In this document: piece by piece, positions 56,016-63,789 of the stretch
Numbering within the stretch: position 1 is the first letter of the stretch
Layout of the letters: each line of letters opens with the position of its first letter
Program-made: the position numbers and the translations under genes
Source: CAIWHR01 sp963734055
GTDB taxonomy: Bacteria; Pseudomonadota; Gammaproteobacteria; Burkholderiales; Casimicrobiaceae
DNA: 64,000 bases
Assembly (NCBI GenBank): GCA_963734055.1
Contig: CAVTFQ010000005.1
Span: forward strand, 62,001 to 126,000
Direction: 5' to 3'
The notes under the pieces: generated by a model
Told to the model about the DNA's origin: nothing
Databases searched by the model: none
What the model saw: only the letters and a program-made list of their open reading frames with translations

Positions 56016-56462
56016 ATGGACCATGCAAAGGGAGCCGGGCCGCGCGCCGCCCGTGCGCTGCTCGCCGGCTGTCTCGTCCTCGCCGCGCCCGCGACGCGCG
56101 CCGCGGGCGATCAGGCCGAGCAATTCACGCCGGAGTTCCGGCAGCTTCATACGACGTTCGACGCGAAGCACACGCCGAAGATCGTCGCGCCGGACTCGGT
56201 CAAGCGCGGCGAGTGGTTCGATGTGACCGTGAGCGTCGGAGCGAGCGGCCAGCATCCGTCGCTTTCCGAGCACTCGATCCGGTACGTGGCGCTCTACAAG
56301 GACACAGTGGAGATCGCGCGCGCCTACCTGCACCCCGTGTACTCGGCGCCGACGGTGACGTTCCGGATCGCGCTGGACGAGGGCGGGTCGCTCCGCGCGC
56401 TCGCGGAGCCCAACCACTCCTCCGCCTGGGAGGCGACGAAGAAGATCGTCGTCGAGCCCTGA
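56016..56462 (+). CDS. Exported superoxide-reductase-like (desulfoferrodoxin-fold) protein lacking the Cys ligand
   Basis: 148 residues from ATG 56016, preceded by GGAGG 5 bases upstream; an ATG at 55995 overlaps the previous stop but has no such site. A signal peptide ends about residue 30. The fold of neelaredoxin/superoxide reductase is recognisable: KHTPKIVAPDSVKRGEWFDV with H52, GQHPSLSEHSIRYVALYKD with H80 and H86 six apart, as in SOR iron sites. Where SOR has C-N-x-H, this protein has AEPNHSSAWE, so the Cys is Pro132 and the last His is displaced by one. It may bind metal differently or have another role. Confidence 0.7.
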   Translation: MDHAKGAGPRAARALLAGCLVLAAPATRAAGDQAEQFTPEFRQLHTTFDAKHTPKIVAPDSVKRGEWFDVTVSVGASGQHPSLSEHSIRYVALYKDTVEIARAYLHPVYSAPTVTFRIALDEGGSLRALAEPNHSSAWEATKKIVVEP

Positions 56463-56471
56463 AGGGCGCGG

Positions 56472-57164
56472 TCAGGGCGCCTTCATCTCGACGGTGACGC
56501 GTCCCGGCTGCTGGTCGCCGATCGTGACGGTCGCCGGGACGGTCCCCAGCCGCTCGTGCCACACCTGAAGCCGGTACTGACCCGGCGGCAGGTTGTCGAA
56601 CGCGAACTGGCCGTCCGCGCCGGTGATCGCGTACCAGGGATGCGCGGCCACGACGACCCAGGCCGCCATCCACGAATGGAGGTCGCAATTGATCTTCACG
56701 ATCTCCGGCTTGGCGAACGTCACGGGGATCGTCCGGCTCATGGGCTGCGTCCGGTTGAACGAGACGTTGAGCTTGGGCGTCGCATGGATGTTGTGCAGCA
56801 GCCGGTCGCTGTTCAGGAAGTCGACGGTGCCGCCGGCCGGAACGATGACGACCCGGGGAACGAACATGCAGGCCTTCTGGTCGATCTCGGGCTTGGCGGG
56901 GAGCGGCGGAGCCGGCACGCCGGCCGGCGGGTTGTCGATCCACACGACGGCGTTGCGGAGCTCCTTCTGCGGCGACACGAGCACGTCGCCCGCGTCCTTC
57001 TCGCTGCCGCACACGTATTGATCGATCGTCACCTCGATCTTCTTCGGCGCGGGCACCGGGCCCGCGACGACCACCTTGCCCTTGATCGAGGCGCCTTCGC
57101 CGATGATGGGCGTGCACAGCAGCGCGAAAACGCCCAGGACGACCGAGACACGCATTCCAGCCAT
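56472..57164 (-). CDS. Exported cupredoxin-like protein with carboxypeptidase-regulatory-like domain
   Basis: 230 residues; GAGGAG lies 7 bases before ATG 57164. A signal peptide ends about residue 25. A cupredoxin-like region (about 100-170) has probable type-1-like copper ligands: His in RLLHNIHATP (124 or 127), C160 and H163 in NCDLHSWM, and M166. It is followed by a beta domain of the carboxypeptidase-regulatory type (AITGADGQFAFDNLPPGQYR). Related proteins are called methylamine-utilization-like, but no such pathway is near. Converges on the SOR-like gene, 9 bp apart. Confidence 0.75.
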   Translation of the reverse strand: MAGMRVSVVLGVFALLCTPIIGEGASIKGKVVVAGPVPAPKKIEVTIDQYVCGSEKDAGDVLVSPQKELRNAVVWIDNPPAGVPAPPLPAKPEIDQKACMFVPRVVIVPAGGTVDFLNSDRLLHNIHATPKLNVSFNRTQPMSRTIPVTFAKPEIVKINCDLHSWMAAWVVVAAHPWYAITGADGQFAFDNLPPGQYRLQVWHERLGTVPATVTIGDQQPGRVTVEMKAP

Positions 57165-57320
57165 TCGAAAGCTCCTCGCTCGGCGCCGGCCCCCGCCGCG
57201 AATCGCTGCGCTTCCAGGATGGGGCGAGCCGACGAACGCGAGCGAGCGTAGTCCGGCCGGGGGCCGCGGTCAAGGAGGGAACCGGCGCCGTGGTCGCCGG
57301 CAGCTGGTAGACTCGACCGC

Positions 57321-57911
57321 GTGACCGCGCCACCCATCAGCCGCTATCCCGTCCCGCAGCTCGACGACCTCCCGGAGGACGTGCGCGCGCGCATCCTCGA
57401 GGTCCAGCAGAAGGCCGGGTTCGTGCCCAACGTCTTCCTCACGCTCGCGCATCGGCCGGCCGAGTTCCGCGCGTTCTTCGCCTACCACGATGCGCTGATG
57501 GCCAAGGAGGGCGGGCTCTCCAAGGCCGAACGCGAGATGATCGTCGTCGCCACCTCGGGCGCCAACGACTGCCTCTACTGCATCGTCGCGCACGGGGCGA
57601 TCCTCCGCGTCTACGCGAAGGACCCGTTCGTTGCCGATCAGGTCGCCGTCAACTACCGCAAGGCCGACATCTCGCCACGGCAGAAAGCGATGCTCGCGTT
57701 CGCGATCAAGGTCGCGCTCGAGAGCGTCCGCATCGGTGACGAGGATTTCGCGGCGCTGCACGCGAACGGCTTCTCCGACGAGGACATCTGGGACATCGGG
57801 GCCATCGCGGCGTTCTTCGCGCTCTCGAACCGGATGGCGAACCTGATCGCGATGCGTCCGAACGACGAGTTCCACCTCCTCGGCCGGATCCCCAAGCCGC
57901 CGAGGGGATAG
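57321..57911 (+). CDS. AhpD-fold peroxidase-related protein
   Basis: 196 residues from GTG 57321. It carries the carboxymuconolactone-decarboxylase/AhpD fold with the redox motif NDCLYCIVAHGA (CxxC then His; about 84-91). REMIVVATSGAND and AMLAFAIKV precede and follow as in the peroxidase-related subgroup. No signal peptide. It likely reduces peroxides or acts as a general thiol oxidoreductase. It is divergent from the cupredoxin-like gene. Confidence 0.87.
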   Translation: MTAPPISRYPVPQLDDLPEDVRARILEVQQKAGFVPNVFLTLAHRPAEFRAFFAYHDALMAKEGGLSKAEREMIVVATSGANDCLYCIVAHGAILRVYAKDPFVADQVAVNYRKADISPRQKAMLAFAIKVALESVRIGDEDFAALHANGFSDEDIWDIGAIAAFFALSNRMANLIAMRPNDEFHLLGRIPKPPRG

Positions 57912-57983
57912 CGGCGGCCCGGCCGACTTCGGTTACACTTCAAGTTCGCCGTTTGCGCGGCCTCAAACACGGGGATGCCAATA

Positions 57984-58217
57984 ATGAATCGTCATGGTCT
58001 GGTCATCGCCGCGGCGCTTGCGGTCACGCTCGCGGCTGGCTGCGCGTCCACCAACACTAATCAGAATCGGGCGTCCGAAGACGAGAAGACCTATGTGACG
58101 GGCAGTCGAATTCCCGTCAAGGATAAGGCCACGGGCAGCGTTAGCGCGACTACTGACCGTAGGGCGATCGAGGACATGATTCGGCGCCCCGGGACGGCCG
58201 GGACCAGTAGCAACTGA
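57984..58217 (+). CDS. Small lipoprotein, unknown function
   Basis: 77 residues from ATG 57984; GGGGAT lies 8 bases upstream, which favours it over ATG 57975. The signal peptide ends in the lipobox LAAGC (about Cys20). The mature part is short, polar and likely disordered, with SRIPVKDKATG near its middle, a phrase seen in many small betaproteobacterial lipoproteins. A GTTACACTT stretch at 57932-57940 may hold a promoter -10 (TACACT). Confidence 0.75.
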   Translation: MNRHGLVIAAALAVTLAAGCASTNTNQNRASEDEKTYVTGSRIPVKDKATGSVSATTDRRAIEDMIRRPGTAGTSSN

Positions 58218-58260
58218 TCGAATTCGACTGAGAGAAGCACGCAGTAACGCGAGCCGCCGC

Positions 58261-58922
58261 TCATTCGGTGGGCGGCCGATCTTCCTTCCGGACCTGGCAC
58301 CGGGCGACGACATATTCCAGGAGGCGCGCCACGCTGGCGTCGACGTCCTGCCCCTCGGTGTCGATCGCGACGTCCGGGTGGAGGGGCGCCTCGTAGGGAG
58401 CGTCGACGCCCGTGAAGTCTCGGAGCAGCCCGGCGCGCGCCTTCCGGTAGTGCCCCTTCGGATCGCGGCGCTCGCAGGTCGCGAGCGAGGAATTCACGTG
58501 CACTTCGAGGAAGCGGCGCGCGCCCGCCGCGGCCCTGGCCCGCGCGCGGTCGTCGCGGTAAGGCGAGATGAACGCCGTGATGCAGACGGCGCCCGCGTCG
58601 GCGAACAGCGCGGCGACTTCGCCGATCCGCCGGATGTTCTCCTGCCGGTCCGCGGGCGCGAATCCGAGGTCCGCGTTGAGCCCGTGCCGCACGTTGTCGC
58701 CGTCGAGCGTGTAGGCCTGCCAGCCGAGATCGAACAGGCGCCGCTCGAGCGCCATCGCGAGCGTCGACTTGCCCGAGCCCGGAAGGCCGGTCAGCCAGAC
58801 GATGGCGCCCGCGTGCCCGGCGCGCGCGGCGCGCTCTTCGACGGTGACCTGATGACGGACGACGACGAGGTGGTCGGCCTTCGGAAGCGGATTCGCGGGG
58901 GAGGGTCGTCACGGGAAGGCAT
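58261..58922 (-). CDS. cysC: Adenylylsulfate kinase with an apparent frameshift near its start
   Basis: APS kinase phosphorylates adenosine 5'-phosphosulfate to PAPS. The P-loop GLPGSGKST (coded about 58763-58789), the DGDNVRHGLNADLGF and ADRQENIRRIGEVAALF motifs, and FISPYRDDRARAR are intact. The frame holding these opens only at 58908 after a TGA, with no ATG, GTG or TTG before the P-loop; the first in-frame ATG at 58755 would remove the P-loop. ATG 58922 is in another frame. One extra C in the run of five (58897-58901) would join it to NPLPKADHLVVVRHQVTVEE. Either a sequencing indel or a recent inactivation. Confidence 0.8.
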
Positions 58923-59019
58923 GGCGTCGCGCGGTGGGGAAGACGCCGCCATCTTAGCAGCCCGAAAAACGCGACGACCGGCAGGCGCCGTCCGTCAGCG
59001 CGGAGGAGACGGACGTGCG

Positions 59020-59898
59020 CTACGCCACGCCGTACTTGCGGAACCATGCCAGCATCCGGTTCCATCCGTCCTCGGCGTCCGCCTTGCGGTAGCTGTCCGG
59101 CCGGAAATCGGCGTGAAAGCCGTGCCCGGCGTCGGGATAGACGACGAGCTCGGCGGGCGTGCCCTGCGCCTTCAACGCGGCGAAGTATTTCTCGACCTGG
59201 TCGACCGGGATTCCCCGGTCCTTCCCGCCATACAGACCGAGGAGCGGGACCTTGAGCTCGGCGACCCGGTCCATCGGCGTGCGCGGAGCGTACTCGGTGG
59301 ACGTGCCACCGACGCTGCCGTACCACGCGACCGCGGCCTTGAGCTTCGGATTCGCCGTCGCATAGACGAGCGTCGTGCGTCCGCCGCGGCAGAACCCGGT
59401 GATCGCCATCCGCGCGACGTCGCCGTTTCCGCTCTTGCGCGCGAATTCGACGGTGGCGTCGTAGTCGGAGACGAGCTCCGTGTCGTACTTCGTATTGACG
59501 ATCGGCACGACCTCGGCCATCGTGGTGATCTTGGTCAGGTCCGCCTTGCGCGTGTAGAGATCGGGAACGATCGCGTAGTAGCCGACCTTCGCGAGCCTCC
59601 GACAGACGTCCTTCATGTAGGGGTTGAGCCCGAACACCTCGGCCGCGACGAGCACCACGGGAAACGGACCGCCCTTGTCCGGCATGGCGCGATAGCCGCG
59701 CAGGTCGCCTGTGCCGGTGGGGATCGAGATGTCCGCGACGTCGAGCCCGGCGGCGCCAGTCACGATCGTCTGGCCCGACGCCGAATTGGCCAGCGCCAGC
59801 GCCGCGCTCGCGCCGAGCGCGGTCCACATGAAGTCGCGACGCCCGAAATCCTTGTCGGGCAGGATGCCTGCGACGTCCTCGCCGAATTCCTGCTTCAT
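59020..59898 (-). CDS. Exported dienelactone hydrolase-family protein
   Basis: 292 residues. A Tat-like N-terminus, FGRRDFMWTALGASAALALA, predicts export. Alpha/beta-hydrolase core with a nucleophilic Cys in ITGFCRGGRT (about 170), Asp in LYGGKDRGIP (about 223) and His in YPDAGHGFHADF (about 256), the Cys-Asp-His triad of dienelactone hydrolases. The substrate is unknown; periplasmic location argues against a role in the chlorocatechol pathway. AGGAAGCAG lies before ATG 59898. Confidence 0.88.
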   Translation of the reverse strand: MKQEFGEDVAGILPDKDFGRRDFMWTALGASAALALANSASGQTIVTGAAGLDVADISIPTGTGDLRGYRAMPDKGGPFPVVLVAAEVFGLNPYMKDVCRRLAKVGYYAIVPDLYTRKADLTKITTMAEVVPIVNTKYDTELVSDYDATVEFARKSGNGDVARMAITGFCRGGRTTLVYATANPKLKAAVAWYGSVGGTSTEYAPRTPMDRVAELKVPLLGLYGGKDRGIPVDQVEKYFAALKAQGTPAELVVYPDAGHGFHADFRPDSYRKADAEDGWNRMLAWFRKYGVA

Positions 59899-60001
59899 CT
59901 GCTTCCTCCATGGCTGTGTGCGCCCGTGGGCGCCGGCCGGCGACGCTCAGGGCGAACGCGCCTCGCGGCCGCGCATTCCCGTTACGACCGTGCGGGACCC
60001 T

Positions 60002-61276
60002 TCAGGCTTCGAAGACGACCTGACCGCCGACCAGCGTCGCGCGCACGCGGCCGGGAACCTCGAGACCGAGGAACGGCGTGTTCTTGCCCTGGCTCCGAAG
60101 CGCCCGCGGCTCGACGGTCCAGTGCGCCGACGGGTCGAACACGCAGACGTCGGCGGCGTGACCGATGCCCAAGTGACCTGCATCGAGTCCCAGAACCCGT
60201 GCCGGATGGAGGGTGATCCTCGCGAGCGCATCGGCGAGTTTCACCTTTTCCGTCGCCGCCCATTTGAGCGTCAGCGGCAGCAGGAGTTCAAGGCCCGTCG
60301 CGCCGGGCTCCGCCTCGGCGAACGGCAGCTGCTTCGCGTCGTCGTCGACCGGCGTGTGGTCCGAGCACACGAGATCGATCGTGCCGTCGGCGAGACCCGC
60401 GCGCAGCGCCGCGCGATCGCGCGTGCCGCGAAGCGGCGGCACGAGGTGCGCCTGCGGATCGAACCAGCCGATGTCGACGTCGCAGAGGTGCAGGTGATGC
60501 ACGGCAACGTCGCAGGTCACGGGGAGGCCCTTCGCCTTGACCGCGCGCACCATGGCCACGCCCTCCGCGGTGGAAAGACGCGCGATATGCACGTGGACAC
60601 CTGTCTCGCGTGCCAGCGCGAAGATCGTCGCAAGCGCGATGGTCTCCGCGGCCGCCGGGATCGCGGCGAGCCCGAGCCGCGTCGCGACCTCGCCGTCGTG
60701 CGCGACGCCGCCGCGCGCGAGATACGAATCCTGCGGCCGCAGCCACACGCGGTGTCCGAAGGTCGCCGCGTACTGCATTGCGCGGAGCAGCACCTGGGTG
60801 TCGGCGAGCGGCGCCTCGGCCTGCGAGAACGCGACGCAGCCCGCTTCCGCGAGCTCGCCCATCTCCGTCAGGTCCGCGCCCCGGAGTCCGACGGTCAATG
60901 CGCCGACCGGATGGACGTGCGCCTGGTTGAGCGAGCGCGCGCGATGCTTGAGCATCTCGACGAGCCCCGGCTCGTCGAGCGGCGGGTCGGTGTCCGGCGG
61001 ACACGCGAGCGAGGTGACGCCGCCCGCGACGGCCGCCGCCATCTCCGACTCGAGCGTCGCCCGGTACTCGAACCCCGGCTCCCGAAGCCTGGCCGAAAGG
61101 TCGATCAGCCCCGGCATCACGACAAGCCCTGTTGCATCGATTGTCCGGTTCGCGGTCCAACCCGGCGGCGCCGCGCCGATGGCCGCGACCTTGCCGGCGG
61201 CGATGAACAGCGAGGCGGTCCGATCGACGCCGTGCTTCGGGTCGACCAGGCGACCGTTGCTGATCTCGATCTTCAT
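60002..61276 (-). CDS. pyrX: Dihydroorotase-like protein PyrC' (metal ligands lost)
   Basis: 424 residues from ATG 61276. The amidohydrolase fold of type I dihydroorotase is clear (VVMPGLIDL, FGHRVWLRPQDS, CSDHTPVDDDAKQLP), but the metal-binding H-x-H is replaced: the motif reads DLSARLREPGFE instead of DLHVHLREPG. Such PyrC' (PyrX) proteins are inactive and serve as structural partners of aspartate carbamoyltransferase in Pseudomonas and relatives. Its start overlaps the pyrB stop by 4 bases (ATGA). An active PyrC must be encoded elsewhere. Confidence 0.92.
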   Translation of the reverse strand: MKIEISNGRLVDPKHGVDRTASLFIAAGKVAAIGAAPPGWTANRTIDATGLVVMPGLIDLSARLREPGFEYRATLESEMAAAVAGGVTSLACPPDTDPPLDEPGLVEMLKHRARSLNQAHVHPVGALTVGLRGADLTEMGELAEAGCVAFSQAEAPLADTQVLLRAMQYAATFGHRVWLRPQDSYLARGGVAHDGEVATRLGLAAIPAAAETIALATIFALARETGVHVHIARLSTAEGVAMVRAVKAKGLPVTCDVAVHHLHLCDVDIGWFDPQAHLVPPLRGTRDRAALRAGLADGTIDLVCSDHTPVDDDAKQLPFAEAEPGATGLELLLPLTLKWAATEKVKLADALARITLHPARVLGLDAGHLGIGHAADVCVFDPSAHWTVEPRALRSQGKNTPFLGLEVPGRVRATLVGGQVVFEA

Positions 61277-62229
61277 CCGGCAAGCATGCTGAGAACCGCC
61301 ATCCGCACGGCGATGCCGAAGGTCACCTGCGGCAGGATCACGCTCCGTTCGCCGTCGGCGACCGCCGAATCGATCTCGACCCCGCGGTTCATCGGCCCCG
61401 GGTGCATGACGATCGCGTCCGGCCTGGCGACAGAGAGCTTCTCCGTGGTGAGCCCGTAGTGCTTGAAGTATTCGCCGGTCGACGGCAGAAGCGCCCCCTT
61501 CATGCGCTCGCTCTGCAGGCGAAGCATGACGACGACGTCGCATCCCGCGAGCCCGGCGCGCATGTCGTGGTGGACGTGCACGCCGAGCGCCTGCACGGCG
61601 GTCGGCAGCAGCGTCTGCGGGCCGATCACGCGGATTTCCGGCGTGCCGAGCGTGGTGAGGCCATGGATCAGCGAGCGCGCGACCCGCGAGTGAAGCACGT
61701 CGCCGACGACCGCCACGGTCAGGCGGCGGAAGTCCTTCTTGTAGTGCCGGATCGTGAACAGGTCGAGCAGCCCCTGCGTCGGGTGCGCGTGGCGGCCGTC
61801 CCCCGCGTTGACGACGTGCACGTGGCCGCGACCGGTGCGGTTCAGGTGCGCCGCGATCAGGTGCGGCGCGCCGGACTGCGAATGGCGGACGACGAACATG
61901 TCGGCGTTCATCGCGACCAGGTTGTCGATCGTGTCGAGCAGGGTCTCGCCCTTGCTCGTCGACGACACGCCGATGTTGAGGTTGATCACGTCGGCCGAGA
62001 GGCGCTTCGCGGCGATCTCGAAGGTGGTCCGCGTGCGCGTCGAGCTCTCGAAGAACAGGTTGAACACCGAGCGTCCGCGCAAGAGCGGCACCTTCTTGAC
62101 CTCCCGCTCCGAGATCGACGCGAAGGGGACCGCGGCGTCGAGAATGCGGACGATGATTTCCGCGGGCAGCCCCTCGAGCGTCAGCAGGTGCGCGAGCGAG
62201 CCGTCGGCCGCGAGCTGCGGGTTATGCAC
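61273..62229 (-). CDS. pyrB: Aspartate carbamoyltransferase catalytic subunit
   Basis: 318 residues from GTG 62229. Carbamoyl-phosphate site FFESSTRTRTTFE (about 55-67) and NAGDGRHAHPTQGLLDLFT (about 140-158) are intact; the aspartate loop MLRLQSERMKG is near 236. It condenses carbamoyl phosphate and aspartate in pyrimidine synthesis. The N-terminus is extended by about 10 residues over E. coli PyrB, as in the PyrB-PyrC' type. It overlaps pyrR by 8 bases and pyrC' by 4. Confidence 0.96.
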   Translation of the reverse strand: MHNPQLAADGSLAHLLTLEGLPAEIIVRILDAAVPFASISEREVKKVPLLRGRSVFNLFFESSTRTRTTFEIAAKRLSADVINLNIGVSSTSKGETLLDTIDNLVAMNADMFVVRHSQSGAPHLIAAHLNRTGRGHVHVVNAGDGRHAHPTQGLLDLFTIRHYKKDFRRLTVAVVGDVLHSRVARSLIHGLTTLGTPEIRVIGPQTLLPTAVQALGVHVHHDMRAGLAGCDVVVMLRLQSERMKGALLPSTGEYFKHYGLTTEKLSVARPDAIVMHPGPMNRGVEIDSAVADGERSVILPQVTFGIAVRMAVLSMLAG

Positions 62230-62734
62230 GGCCCGCTCCCGCCACGGTCTCCGTCGTCAGCGCCAGCCGGCCGTCGGCCGCGCGCGAGAGGACGATCGAC
62301 GTGTCGCGCGCGACGGCGAGGCGCGCGCCGACATACGTCGCCTCGATCGGCAGCTCGCGCCCGCCGCGGTCGACCAGGACCGCCAGCTCGATGGCGGCGG
62401 GGCGCCCGTAGTCGAACAGCTCGTTGATCGCGGCGCGCACGCTGCGCCCCGTGTACAGCACGTCGTCGACGAGCACGATCGTCGCGTCCGCGACGGCGAA
62501 TGGAAGCTCGCTCTTGCGGACGGCGGGCTTGAGGCCGGTCCGGTTGAAGTCGTCGCGATAGAACGACACGTCGATGTAGCCGACCGGATGATCGCCCGGC
62601 ACCACCTGAGCGAGCCGGTCGGCGAGCCAGGCGCCCCCCGAGTAGATGCCGACGAAGCGGGCGTCGAAAGCCACTGCGCCGCGCATCCGTTCGGCGAGCA
62701 CGGCGAGCGTCTGCTCGGCGTCAGGCAGGGTCAC
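62222..62734 (-). CDS. pyrR: Pyrimidine operon attenuation protein / uracil phosphoribosyltransferase PyrR
   Basis: 170 residues from GTG 62734. The PRPP-binding motif TIVLVDDVLYTGRSVRAAIN (about 86-105) is intact, and the sequence shows the PyrR-type YIDVSFYRDDF segment. It senses UMP/PRPP; in Gram-negatives an RNA-binding attenuator role is less certain than in Bacillus. No attenuator hairpin was found ahead of pyrB because the genes overlap. It overlaps ruvX by 14 bases. Confidence 0.93.
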   Translation of the reverse strand: MTLPDAEQTLAVLAERMRGAVAFDARFVGIYSGGAWLADRLAQVVPGDHPVGYIDVSFYRDDFNRTGLKPAVRKSELPFAVADATIVLVDDVLYTGRSVRAAINELFDYGRPAAIELAVLVDRGGRELPIEATYVGARLAVARDTSIVLSRAADGRLALTTETVAGAGRA

Positions 62735-63167
62735 GTCGTTGATCGAGCCATGACTGCAGAATCAGCTGCGCCGCGACCGCGTCGCGCGCGTCGCGCCGCG
62801 TGGCGACGCTCGCGCCCGCCTCCCGCAGCAGCGTCTCGGCGGCCTTCGTCGTGAACCGCTCGTCGAAGCGCACGACCGGAATCCCGAACCGACCTTCGAG
62901 CGAGCGCGCGAACCGTTCCGCGCGCAAGGTCATCGCGTGCTCGGTCCCGTCCGCGTGCACGGGACGCCCCACCACAAGCCTTTCCGGCCGCCACTCCGCG
63001 ACCAGCGCGGCGACGGCGGAAACCCGGACGGCCTTCGCCTCGCTGCGGATCGTCGCCAACGGGTGGGCGACGCGGAGCTTCGTGTCGCCGACCGCCACGC
63101 CGATCTTGCGCGCGCCGAAATCGAACGCGAGCACCGTGCCGGCGTCCGCGTGCGCTCCGGGCTTCAA
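62721..63167 (-). CDS. ruvX: Putative pre-16S rRNA nuclease / Holliday junction resolvase-like YqgF
   Basis: 148 residues from TTG 63167, 3 bp after the yqgE stop; GTG 63134 is an alternative. RNase H-like fold with the active-site Asp in VLAFDFGARKIGVAVGD (about 16), Glu in VVRFDERFTTKAAE (about 103) and Asp in DARDAVAAQLIL (about 127). It matures the 16S rRNA 5' end. The yqgE-ruvX-pyrR-pyrB order is conserved in betaproteobacteria. Confidence 0.93.
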   Translation of the reverse strand: MKPGAHADAGTVLAFDFGARKIGVAVGDTKLRVAHPLATIRSEAKAVRVSAVAALVAEWRPERLVVGRPVHADGTEHAMTLRAERFARSLEGRFGIPVVRFDERFTTKAAETLLREAGASVATRRDARDAVAAQLILQSWLDQRRDPA

Positions 63168-63170
63168 GGC

Positions 63171-63737
63171 TCACGAGTGCCCGACGCTGTCGGACAGCCG
63201 CGAAAAGTCGATCCCGAGCAGTCGGACGGCGGCCGGCAGTCGCGCTTCCGCCGGCGTCGCGAACAGCACGTCGGCGTCGGCGGGCACCGTGAGCCACGCG
63301 TTCTGCGCGATCTCCTGCTCGAGCTGGCCCGCGGACCAGCCGGCATATCCGAGCGACACGAGCACGCTCTCGGGACCCTCCCCGCGGGCGACCGCCTCGA
63401 GGACGTCCTTCGACGTCGTGAGGCCGATCTCCTCGCTGATCGCGAGCGTCGACTGCCAGTTCCCGAGCGGCCGGTGCAGCACGAAGCCGCGGTCCACCTG
63501 GACCGGGCCGCCGAAATGGACCGGTGTATTGCCGACTTCCGCGTTCGCGAGCGGAACGTCGATCTGCGCGAACAGCGTCGAGAGCCGCATGTCCGTTGGA
63601 CGGTTGACGACGATGCCGAGCGCGCCCTCCTTGTTGTGCTCGCACACGAAAGTCAGCGTGTGCGCGAAATTCGGATCGGCCATCGCCGGCATGGCGATCA
63701 GGAAGTGGTGCGTGAAGTTGGCGGTGGAACCGGCCAT
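63171..63737 (-). CDS. yqgE: YqgE/AlgH-family protein
   Basis: 188 residues from ATG 63737; upstream in-frame sequence is not conserved. The UPF0301/AlgH signature is strong: FTHHFLIAMPAMADPNFAHT at the start, then EHNKEGALGIVVNRPTD and a middle FGGPVQVDRGFVLH. The structure is known but the function is not; AlgH was linked to alginate control in Pseudomonas. First gene of the yqgE-ruvX-pyrR-pyrB-pyrC' operon, divergent from the gene at the right edge. Confidence 0.95.
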   Translation of the reverse strand: MAGSTANFTHHFLIAMPAMADPNFAHTLTFVCEHNKEGALGIVVNRPTDMRLSTLFAQIDVPLANAEVGNTPVHFGGPVQVDRGFVLHRPLGNWQSTLAISEEIGLTTSKDVLEAVARGEGPESVLVSLGYAGWSAGQLEQEIAQNAWLTVPADADVLFATPAEARLPAAVRLLGIDFSRLSDSVGHS

Positions 63738-63789
63738 GGGTGCAATTGTATTCTCCGCTCTCGAACCGCACAATTGGCGCCACCCTCCC

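Noticed and set aside
58261..58755. A short complete CysC starting at ATG 58755
   Set aside because: This start would remove the P-loop needed for ATP binding, which is present in the same frame upstream.
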